This document shows, in pieces, positions 8,693 through 15,401 of a stretch of 61,112 nucleotides of DNA. The DNA comes from JBQLZO01 sp052168315 (GTDB lineage: Bacteria > Planctomycetota > Phycisphaerae > Phycisphaerales > UBA1924), in NCBI GenBank assembly GCA_052168315.1, contig JBQLZO010000037.1, positions 1 to 61,112 of the forward strand, in the 5' to 3' direction. Within the stretch, counting starts at the first letter, position 1. Each line of letters begins with the position of its first letter. The position numbers and the translations under genes were made by a program. Below the pieces are notes generated by a model. That model was not told where the DNA came from and ran no database searches. It was given only the letters and a program-made list of their open reading frames with translations.

Positions 8693-9988
8693 GTGAGCGA
8701 GAAGACCATGGACTCGGGTGCCAGAACCATCTGCGATGCGCCGGGCGCACCACGCGAGCACGCGCCCTCGCAACCGCTGCGCATCGCGGTGGTTACCGGC
8801 ACGCGCGCCGAGTTCGGGCTCCTGCTCCCCGTGATCGAGGCGCTGCGGAGTGACCCGCGATTCGAAGTCGGCATCGTCTGCGCCGGCATGCATCTGGTGC
8901 CGGGCGTGGACACATGGCGCGAGGTCGAGGCCCGGGCGGGGATCGATGCGCGGGTCGGCATGCAGGAGCCCGATGACGGCGGCGCTGCCCCCGGTGATGG
9001 ATCGGTGTCCGCGGCACGCCTGAGCGACGCGGCGGCCCTCGGGCGTGGCATCTGCGGGTTCGCTTCCGCGCTTCCTGCGATGTTCAATGGATGCGGCCCG
9101 GACTGGGTGCTCGTGCTGGGCGATCGGATCGAGGCGTTCGCGGGCGCGGCCGCGGCGTCGGTGGGGGGGATCGGCGTGGCGCACCTCCACGGCGGCGACC
9201 GGGCCGAGGGCGTGGCCGACGAGGCGATGCGCCACGCGATCACCAAGCTGGCCCACCTGCACCTGCCCGCCACGGCGTGCAGCGCGGCCCGGATCGAGCG
9301 GATGGGCGAGCCGCGCGAGCGGATCGTCACGGTGGGCTCGCCGGCCATGTGCGGGCTCGACCGCGTGCGTCCGCTCGAAGCGCTCCCGCCCGGCGTGGGC
9401 ACCGATGATTGCACTCTCCCCGGGATCGTCGTGCTGCATCATCCGAGCGGGCTGGATGAGGCCTCCGAGCGAGCGCTGGCCCGCGCTGTGGGCGAGGGCG
9501 TGAGAGTCGCTGCGAAACAGGCTGGCTCGCGGGTGCTCTGGCTCGCGCCCAACGCGGATCCGGGGAGCGCACTGGTGCGCGAGGAGATCGGGCGGGCAAG
9601 CGAGGGAGCGGGCTGGATCACCGCGGGGCACATGCCGCGCGCCGAGTTCCTCGCCCTGCTCGCGGCGCTGGCGAGCAGTGGGGGGGTGCTGGTCGGCAAC
9701 TCGTCCAGCGGGCTGATCGAGGCCGCCGGGCTGCGGGTCGGCGTGGTGAACTGCGGCCCGCGACAGCGGGGCCGGGAGCGGGCCGGCAATGTCGTGGATG
9801 TCGGCGAGCGGGCGTGGGAGATCGATGCTCATCGGGTCCGGGAGGCGATCGCGCGGGCCCGAGCGATCAGCGGCCGGGCGTGCGCGCATCCGTATGGCGA
9901 TGGCGATGCCGCGCAGCGCATCGGCGAGGCGCTGCACACGGCCGGCCGCCCGACCGGCGCGAGCATCCGCAAGCACAACGCGTATTGA
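8693..9988 (+). CDS. neuC: UDP-N-acetylglucosamine 2-epimerase, hydrolysing
   Basis: Hydrolysing epimerases of this family convert UDP-GlcNAc (or a diacetamido relative) to free ManNAc-type sugar and UDP, the first step before NeuB. Visible marks in the 431-residue protein are TGTRAEFGLLLPVI near 35-48, GDRIEAFAGA near 143-152, HLHGGD near 165-170, and the UDP-site GNSSSGLIEA with RQRGRERAGN toward the C-terminus. Two starts are possible: GTG at 8693, just after the neuB stop, and ATG at 8708. The conserved fold begins around residue 30, so both are compatible. It is the last gene of the operon. An insertion with Asp/Gly repeats near residues 88-105 is unlike textbook NeuC but probably a surface loop. 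LegG-type activity is the main alternative. Confidence 0.9.
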   Translation: MSEKTMDSGARTICDAPGAPREHAPSQPLRIAVVTGTRAEFGLLLPVIEALRSDPRFEVGIVCAGMHLVPGVDTWREVEARAGIDARVGMQEPDDGGAAPGDGSVSAARLSDAAALGRGICGFASALPAMFNGCGPDWVLVLGDRIEAFAGAAAASVGGIGVAHLHGGDRAEGVADEAMRHAITKLAHLHLPATACSAARIERMGEPRERIVTVGSPAMCGLDRVRPLEALPPGVGTDDCTLPGIVVLHHPSGLDEASERALARAVGEGVRVAAKQAGSRVLWLAPNADPGSALVREEIGRASEGAGWITAGHMPRAEFLALLAALASSGGVLVGNSSSGLIEAAGLRVGVVNCGPRQRGRERAGNVVDVGERAWEIDAHRVREAIARARAISGRACAHPYGDGDAAQRIGEALHTAGRPTGASIRKHNAY

Positions 9989-10054
9989 ACGCCCCGGCGT
10001 GTGTCATCATTCGCCCCGATCTCGGCGCCCCGGCCGCCCGCCGGTCCTGAGCGT

Positions 10055-10657
10055 TCAGCGCAATTCTTCGGGAACACCGAGGTACTCGCGCATGTACTGG
10101 TCGTACTTCGCATCGTCCTCATCGCGGGACAGGTCCAGCCGCAGCTCGTTGATCACCTTCGTGCCCTGGCGGATCCACTCGTCGAAGGTCTGTCGCGAGA
10201 TGTTCGCCTGGATCCACTCGCCGACCGGTCCCTTGAACGGCGGGCGCTCCATCTGCGTGCCGGGGCGTCCGGTCTTCGAGCACACGAACGCGCCCTCGGG
10301 GATCTCATCCGTCGATGGGTCGAACACCTCGGGCACCGGGTGCCCGAGCGATGCGAGCAGGTCCTTCATCGCGTTCTTGGGCATGAGATCCCCACGGAGC
10401 GTCGCGGTCTCGTACCCCTTCTGGAGCAGCGGCACTGCCTTGTCCGGGAGCTTGGCGGCGATGTAGGCCTCGGCGGCGAGCTGGTACGCCTTGGAATTCG
10501 CATCGTTGACGGCGATGCAGCGCTCGAACGCGGTGGCCGCTTCGCGATGCCGACCGGCGTCGGAGAGGGCCCGCCCGAGCGAGAAATGAGCGATGTCGGA
10601 CGCGGGATCGTCGGCGACCATCTGTTCGAACTGGGAGATGCGGGTGTCGTGGTCCAT
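10055..10657 (-). CDS. TPR protein fused to a YggX-like Fe(2+)-trafficking domain
   Basis: The 200-residue protein has two parts. Residues 1-80 form about two TPR-like helical repeats (FSLGRALSDAGRHREAATAF and the following unit). Residues ~122-200 match the small YggX family, linked in enteric bacteria to iron trafficking and protection of Fe-S clusters: the N-terminal Cys126 followed by a short loop, GPVGEWIQANIS at 143-154, then DEWIRQGTKVINELRL. In stand-alone YggX the protein is about 90 residues with the cysteine near its start, so this is an N-terminal extension by a TPR module. It converges with neuC and diverges from the metallopeptidase. Likely cytoplasmic. The YggX match is by motif and spacing and is fairly strong. 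Confidence 0.75.
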   Translation of the reverse strand: MDHDTRISQFEQMVADDPASDIAHFSLGRALSDAGRHREAATAFERCIAVNDANSKAYQLAAEAYIAAKLPDKAVPLLQKGYETATLRGDLMPKNAMKDLLASLGHPVPEVFDPSTDEIPEGAFVCSKTGRPGTQMERPPFKGPVGEWIQANISRQTFDEWIRQGTKVINELRLDLSRDEDDAKYDQYMREYLGVPEELR

Positions 10658-10715
10658 GGAGTCCTCGTTGGTCGCGCCCGGGGGATCGGCGCCCGGCGCG
10701 GGCGCTGGCGGTCTC

Positions 10716-10721
10716 TATGCT
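10716..10721 (+). promoter_or_regulatory. -10-like hexamer upstream of the metallopeptidase gene
   Basis: TATGCT about 90 bases before the ATG at 10813, in otherwise GC-rich intergenic DNA between divergent genes. No convincing -35 box is present. Confidence 0.25.
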
Positions 10722-10812
10722 GGTCGTGCCGGTTCGCGGGCGGCGGATCCGCCCGGCGTCGTCGAACCGCGACGATTCGGACTGTAGGCATCAACGGGCC
10801 GAGCAATGAACG

Positions 10813-11259
10813 ATGGCTCGGCGCTGCGCGGAGCGGGCACCGGTGAATCGGCGGGAACGCGAGCGATTCGACGCGTTGATGGAGCAGGCGATCGATGCGC
10901 TCCCGCCAGGGCTCCGCGCGCTCATCGAGGAGATCCCGATCATCGTCGAGGATCGCCCCGATGAGCGGACGCTCCGGGAGATCTGCGCGGAGCACGGGGA
11001 GGCGTACGACCCGGCGCTGGGAGATGAGCTGTGCGGGCTGCACACCGGGGTCGCCCTGACCGAGCGATCGGTGGAGGACACCGCGCTGCCCGACGAGATC
11101 CGCCTGTTCCGGGACGGGATCGTCGCACTGGCCGGGGGATGGGATGTGCCGGACGCCGACGATGCGGTGTACGAGGAGATCATGGTCACGCTGCTGCACG
11201 AGATCGGGCACCACTTCGGGCTCGATGAGGATGACCTGGACGAGCTGGGGTACGCGTGA
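10813..11259 (+). CDS. minimal zincin-type metallopeptidase
   Basis: A 148-residue single-domain zinc peptidase of the small family Zincin_1. The metal site is HEIGHHFGLD at residues 129-138, fitting HExxHxxGxxD, preceded by the family's VTLL strand. The N-terminal half (RERERFDALMEQAIDALP, then IPIIVEDRP) is the characteristic helix and strand of the family. There is no signal peptide, so it is presumably cytoplasmic; substrates of this family are poorly known. The ATG at 10813 is used; a GTG at 10843 would remove ten basic residues and is equally possible. It lies between the divergent TPR-YggX gene and sppA, about 300 bases before the latter. Confidence 0.85.
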   Translation: MARRCAERAPVNRRERERFDALMEQAIDALPPGLRALIEEIPIIVEDRPDERTLREICAEHGEAYDPALGDELCGLHTGVALTERSVEDTALPDEIRLFRDGIVALAGGWDVPDADDAVYEEIMVTLLHEIGHHFGLDEDDLDELGYA

Positions 11260-11415
11260 GCCCCACCGGGGTCCGGACCGCGATCGGCGGGCGGCGGCAC
11301 GCTCGCGGGACGCCCAGCGCTCGGATCCGGTGGAGGCTTCAGCACCCCGCGGGGCGTCGGGTGCGCCGGGGAGGAAGCGGCGGAAACGGCCGGGACGGGG
11401 GCAACGCGAAATTCC

Positions 11416-11421
11416 TATTGT
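11416..11421 (+). promoter_or_regulatory. -10-like hexamer upstream of sppA
   Basis: TATTGT sits inside the most AT-rich patch (11406-11422) of the 296-base gap before sppA, about 135 bases upstream of its start. The rest of the gap is GC-rich with no other feature that I can see. Confidence 0.3.
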
Positions 11422-11555
11422 CCGGTTCGGAACCAAGCGGTTCGGGGAGGGTCCGGACGGGTGTGGGGGCGTGCGGGTTGTCCCGCGACGCGGGGGTGCC
11501 CGCATCGCGCGCCCGCGAACCACTCAGTCAGTGCGCACCGATCAGGAGGAAGCCC

Positions 11556-13391
11556 ATGCAGATCCGTTTCCATAGCCGTTCGCTCGTTCGCGCCGCCGCG
11601 GCGGCGCTGGCGCTCGCCGCCGCACCCTTGGCCGTCGCGCAGGCGCGGCTGGGGTACATCAACATCGAGGGCGGCCTGCTCGACCGCGAGCCCCCGGCGG
11701 CGATGTTCTTCGGCGGCGGCGACGAGCTGACCACCCGCGATGTCATCGGCGCGATCGAGGATGCGGCCCAGCGCGAGGAGATCCGCGGGCTCGTCCTCCG
11801 GCTCACCGTGCCCACGCTGAGCGGATCGCAGATCGACGAACTGGGCGAGGCGATCGCCGCGTTCAAGCGGTCGGGCAAGAAGGTCCATGTGTTCACCGAG
11901 ATCTACGACCGCGAGCTGCTCAGGCTCGCATCCTTCGCCGACGAGGTGATCGTGCAGTCCGGCGGCGGTGTGATGATCACCGGCATGCACATGGAGGGCA
12001 TGTTCCTCGCTGACTCACTCGAGAACATGGGCATGCGGTTCCAGCGTGTCATGGTCGGCGACTACAAGGGTGCGATGGAAGAGCTGACGCTCTCCGAGCC
12101 GTCCGAGGCCTACAACCAGATGCTCGACACGCTGCTCGATGGGCTCTACAACGCGACGACCTCCCAGATCACCCGCGGGCGAGGCATGGACCTCCGCCAG
12201 CTCGAGACCGCCATGGCCTCCGGCTTCCTCCGCGCCCCGCAGTGGGCCATCAGCAAGGGGCTGGTCGACGCAGAGCTCGACCGGCTCGACCTCCGCGACC
12301 ACCTCGCCGAGGCGTATGGCGACACCATCAGCTTCGAGACCAACCTCGGCACGATCAACGCCGAGGAGGGACCCGACTTCGCGAGCATGGGCTTCTTCGA
12401 GAGCTTCGCGTATTTCTCCCAGTTGTTCTCCGGCGCATCAATGGGCAGCGAGCCCACCCGTGAGACGATCGCGGTGCTGCACATCAAGGGCCCGATCATG
12501 GATGGCAAGTCCAGCCAGGGCGGCTTGTTCGGCGGGGCCACGGTCGGATCGATCACCACTCGGCAGACGATCAAGGAGCTCCAGGACAACGACCTGGTCA
12601 AGGGCGTGGTCGTGCGGATCGATTCGCCCGGCGGATCGGCGATCGCGTCCGAGTCCATCTGGCTCGGGCTGCGGGCGCTGAGCGAGCACAAGCCCGTCTG
12701 GGTGTCCGTCGCCGACATGGCCGCCTCGGGCGGGTACTACATCGCCGTCGGCGGCGACCGGATCTACGCCAACCCGCACTCGATCGTCGGGTCGATCGGC
12801 GTCGTCGGCGGCAAGCTGATCATGTCCGGGCTGTACGACATGATCGAGGCCAACATCGTCTCGCGCCAGCGCGGGCCCGGCGGCGACATCATGTCGGTGA
12901 GCCAGGAGTGGTCGCCCCGCCAGCAGGACCTGATCCGCGAGATGATGAGCGAGATCTACGACCAGTTCCTCGCCAGGGTCAAGGCCGGGCGCCCGGAGGT
13001 GGACCCCTCCAAGGCCGCCGCGGGCCGCCTGTTCGTCGGCGAGCAGGCGCTGGCGCTGGGCATGATCGATGAGGTCGGCGGGCTCGATCGCGCGATCGAG
13101 GACATGCGCGTCCAGCTCGCGCTCGGCGAGGACGACTTCGATGTCATGGACTACCCGCGTCCGAAGTCCTTCGAGGAGATGCTCGAGGGCATGTTCTCAT
13201 TCGCCGCCGCGCCCCAGGCCGCGGCCACTGAGATGGGCGCGCAGGCGATCGCAGGCGGCATCGAGCAGATCATCACCGAGACGCTTGGCCCGGAGGCGTG
13301 GAACCGCGTCCGGACGGGGCTCGGCGCGATGCAGCTCTACCGTACGCAGCCGGTCGGCGTCGTGTGCCCGACGGTGATCATCGTGCGCTGA
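11556..13391 (+). CDS. sppA: signal peptide peptidase SppA, tandem-domain (67K) type
   Basis: Membrane-associated Ser-Lys peptidase (family S49) that degrades cleaved signal peptides. The 611-residue protein has the two tandem S49 domains of the E. coli-type enzyme. The lysine of the dyad is in GDYKGAMEE (Lys171) in the first domain. The serine is in MAASGGYYIA (Ser391) in the second, after VVRIDSPGGSA. A signal sequence occupies residues 1-28, ending Ala-Val-Ala-Gln. The ATG at 11556 follows a near-perfect AGGAGGA. The frame remains open upstream but with no RBS. A hairpin terminator follows the stop. Both catalytic residues are present, so it is probably active. Confidence 0.93.
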   Translation: MQIRFHSRSLVRAAAAALALAAAPLAVAQARLGYINIEGGLLDREPPAAMFFGGGDELTTRDVIGAIEDAAQREEIRGLVLRLTVPTLSGSQIDELGEAIAAFKRSGKKVHVFTEIYDRELLRLASFADEVIVQSGGGVMITGMHMEGMFLADSLENMGMRFQRVMVGDYKGAMEELTLSEPSEAYNQMLDTLLDGLYNATTSQITRGRGMDLRQLETAMASGFLRAPQWAISKGLVDAELDRLDLRDHLAEAYGDTISFETNLGTINAEEGPDFASMGFFESFAYFSQLFSGASMGSEPTRETIAVLHIKGPIMDGKSSQGGLFGGATVGSITTRQTIKELQDNDLVKGVVVRIDSPGGSAIASESIWLGLRALSEHKPVWVSVADMAASGGYYIAVGGDRIYANPHSIVGSIGVVGGKLIMSGLYDMIEANIVSRQRGPGGDIMSVSQEWSPRQQDLIREMMSEIYDQFLARVKAGRPEVDPSKAAAGRLFVGEQALALGMIDEVGGLDRAIEDMRVQLALGEDDFDVMDYPRPKSFEEMLEGMFSFAAAPQAAATEMGAQAIAGGIEQIITETLGPEAWNRVRTGLGAMQLYRTQPVGVVCPTVIIVR

Positions 13392-13444
13392 GCCGCCGTC
13401 CGATTCCGCGCCATCGCGCGGACGACTCATCCGGCACGCACTCT

Positions 13445-13480
13445 CAGGCCCTCCGCACCGCGGGGGGCCTGTCGCGTTTT
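13445..13480 (+). terminator. rho-independent terminator of sppA
   Basis: An 11-bp hairpin (arms caggccctccg and cggggggcctg, one G-U pair, 5-base loop) is followed by a short T run at 13477-13480, about 55 bases after the sppA stop. The T run is weak, but stem and position fit. Confidence 0.6.
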
Positions 13481-13544
13481 GCATGGCGTGGGCGTATCGC
13501 CTCGGTCCGCGCGGGTGTGACCTGCGCCCCGACGCAGCGCCGGC

Positions 13545-13568
13545 GGGGGGTTGAGGGTTGGGGGGGGG
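13545..13568 (+). repeat. G-run abutting the queD stop codon
   Basis: Three G tracts (6, 3 and 9 bases) separated by TTGA and TT, ending exactly at the queD stop codon, which lies on the other strand. On the queD message this is a C-run directly after UAA. A similar run abuts the purA stop. Confidence 0.7.
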
Positions 13569-13931
13569 TTACGGGCCGTGGTAGTGGCATCGGCTGGTGC
13601 AGGTCTCGTGCACGACGATCTCCGCGAGTTCCGGGAGCGATGGCGCGAGCCGGTCCCAGATCCACACCGCGATCATTTCACTGGTGGGGTTCTCGAGCCC
13701 CTCGATGTCGTTCAGGCACCGGTGGTCGAGCAGTTCGCGGACGGGCGCGACGGCCTTCTTGATGTCCGCGTAGTCGATCAGGTACCCCCGCTCGCGCGGC
13801 GCTTCGCCTTCCACGACCACCTCCACGCGGAACGAGTGCCCGTGCATCCGCCGGCACTTGTGTCCCTCGGGGAAGCAGGGCAGCCAGTGGGCGGCCTCGA
13901 AATCGAAGGTCTTGACCAGTCGGACTCGCAT
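13569..13931 (-). CDS. queD: 6-carboxy-5,6,7,8-tetrahydropterin synthase
   Basis: QueD converts dihydroneopterin triphosphate to 6-carboxytetrahydropterin in the queuosine/7-deazaguanine pathway. The 120-residue protein has the pterin-synthase fold marks: FEAAHWL (zinc His), the catalytic Cys in GHKC, RRMHGHSF with two more zinc His, DYADIKK and LDHRCLN, then HETCTSRCHYHG at the end. The ATG at 13931 gives the usual family length. It sits 25 bases after the TPR membrane protein gene on the same strand, so the two are probably co-transcribed. No other queuosine genes are in the window. A 6-pyruvoyl-tetrahydropterin synthase role is the alternative, but the Cys spacing favours QueD. Confidence 0.9.
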   Translation of the reverse strand: MRVRLVKTFDFEAAHWLPCFPEGHKCRRMHGHSFRVEVVVEGEAPRERGYLIDYADIKKAVAPVRELLDHRCLNDIEGLENPTSEMIAVWIWDRLAPSLPELAEIVVHETCTSRCHYHGP

Positions 13932-13956
13932 CGGCTGCCAGTGTAGATCCCGCGGA

Positions 13957-15201
13957 TCAGCCGGGAGTGGGGGTGGTGTCCTCGCTCCCGGGAACGGGCT
14001 CGGCACGGCCATCAGGCACACCATCGCCCCCGTCGATCCGCTCGGGCGGCTCGACGGTGTCGGCGCCCTCATCGATCAGCCGCCGCACCAGCGCCGCCGC
14101 TTCCGTGTGCCCGAGCGCCTCCGCGGCCCGGGCCTGGGCCAGCGATCGGCGGGGATCATCGCCCCGGTCGAGCCACAACGCCGCCTCGTAGTGCAGTTCC
14201 GCGCGGAGGGCATCCGGAGAACGGGGATCGTGCAGGACATTGCCCTCCTCGTCGTAGACCAGCTCGGCCTCGGCATCACGGATCGTGATGAACGCCAGCG
14301 CCTCCAGGTAGGTCTCGGCGGCCTCGCCGGGCTGGCGGAGCATGCCGAGGCACAGCCCGAGTTCCCGCAGGATCACCGCATCGGTCAGCCGGCGTTCGTC
14401 GGGAATCATCGAGAGAACCGCGGCCGCCCGCTCCGGATCGCCCTGCCGGCGATACACCCGGGCCTCGATCAGCCGCCACAGCGGGCGATCGGGCTCCAGC
14501 GCCTTGGCGCGCTCCAGATGCTGCAGCGCCGGGCCGTAGTGCCCCTCATCGAACGCGATCGCCGCCAGCGTGCCCCACGCCTCGGACAGGTCCGGATTCA
14601 GGCGCGCCGCCAGGAGCAGGTTGGCCCTCGCCTCGCCGATCCGCCCGTCGGCCCGCTGCAGCTGCGCGAGGAAGAACGGGAAGCGGGGGTCCGTCGGGTC
14701 GGCCTTCTGGCCCGCGGCCCAGTGGATCTCCGCGGTCAGCGGATCGCCCAGTTGCGATGCCAGCGTTCCCGCGGCGTTGCGATACTCCGGATGGTCCGGC
14801 CCGATCTCGATGGCCGTCTCGAACGAAGCCAGCGCCTCCTCCGGGCGTTTGAGGTCCATCATTACCTCGGCGTACAGCAGCCACAGTTCCTGCTCGCGCG
14901 GGAAGCGCTGCAGAGCGCCGCTCAGCAGCGCTTCGGCCCGTTCCGAGCGGTCCTCGCCCAGGTGCTGCTGGGCCCGTTCGGCGACGATGTCGACCGTCGC
15001 CAGTTCATCCTCGGTCGACGCGGGCGATCCGCCGCCGCCCGTGCCCGCAGCGCCGGCGCTGGCCGGCGGCGCCAGCGCCAGGCGGACCGCGAAGTACCCG
15101 CCCACGCACACGATCGCAAGCAGCGGGAGCAGCGCGAGGTAGGCGCCCGCCGAGCGTGCAGCGTGGGAGGGCGAGGCGTTCTGATCGCTGGTCTGGCTCA
15201 T
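13957..15201 (-). CDS. TPR-repeat membrane-anchored protein
   Basis: The protein of 414 residues has one membrane segment near residues 20-43, a Gly/Ala/Pro linker, then a run of tetratricopeptide repeats from about 75 to 340 (for example the units around LWLLYAEVMMDLKRPEEALASFETA and YGPALQHLERAKALEPDRPLW, quoted here in separate pieces of the same helical repeat pattern). The tail is acidic and Pro-rich (near 370-414). One helix and extra-membrane repeats suggest a scaffold in the periplasm or cytoplasmic face; orientation is not clear because the N-terminus is weakly charged. It starts 200 bases from valS in the divergent direction and precedes queD on its own strand. No specific partner can be named. 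Confidence 0.8.
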   Translation of the reverse strand: MSQTSDQNASPSHAARSAGAYLALLPLLAIVCVGGYFAVRLALAPPASAGAAGTGGGGSPASTEDELATVDIVAERAQQHLGEDRSERAEALLSGALQRFPREQELWLLYAEVMMDLKRPEEALASFETAIEIGPDHPEYRNAAGTLASQLGDPLTAEIHWAAGQKADPTDPRFPFFLAQLQRADGRIGEARANLLLAARLNPDLSEAWGTLAAIAFDEGHYGPALQHLERAKALEPDRPLWRLIEARVYRRQGDPERAAAVLSMIPDERRLTDAVILRELGLCLGMLRQPGEAAETYLEALAFITIRDAEAELVYDEEGNVLHDPRSPDALRAELHYEAALWLDRGDDPRRSLAQARAAEALGHTEAAALVRRLIDEGADTVEPPERIDGGDGVPDGRAEPVPGSEDTTPTPG

Positions 15202-15223
15202 CCCGGGACTCTACGCCCCCGGC

Positions 15224-15229
15224 TACACT
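15224..15229 (+). promoter_or_regulatory. -10-like hexamer upstream of valS
   Basis: TACACT in the 200-base divergent gap, about 170 bases before the valS start. That leaves a long leader containing a small hairpin (ggtggtgc/gcgccacc). I see no T-box motif or other tRNA-sensing signature. Confidence 0.3.
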
Positions 15230-15401
15230 GGCCCGCGCGGGCGCACGCCCGCCGGCGGTCGCGCGCCCGCACGACGCGATCGATCGCCCCGCCGGATCCG
15301 AGGGCCCCGTTCCTTGGTTCCGGTGGTGCGCAGCGCCACCTTCGGCACGCGTGGGTGCGGGACCCCCGCGTCGCGTTCGTGTGAGTCCTGGAGCCGAGAC
15401 C

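Noticed and set aside
15230..15401. A T-box or other tRNA-sensing leader before valS
   Set aside because: There is a short hairpin containing GGTGG but no T-box consensus, specifier loop or terminator-antiterminator pair.
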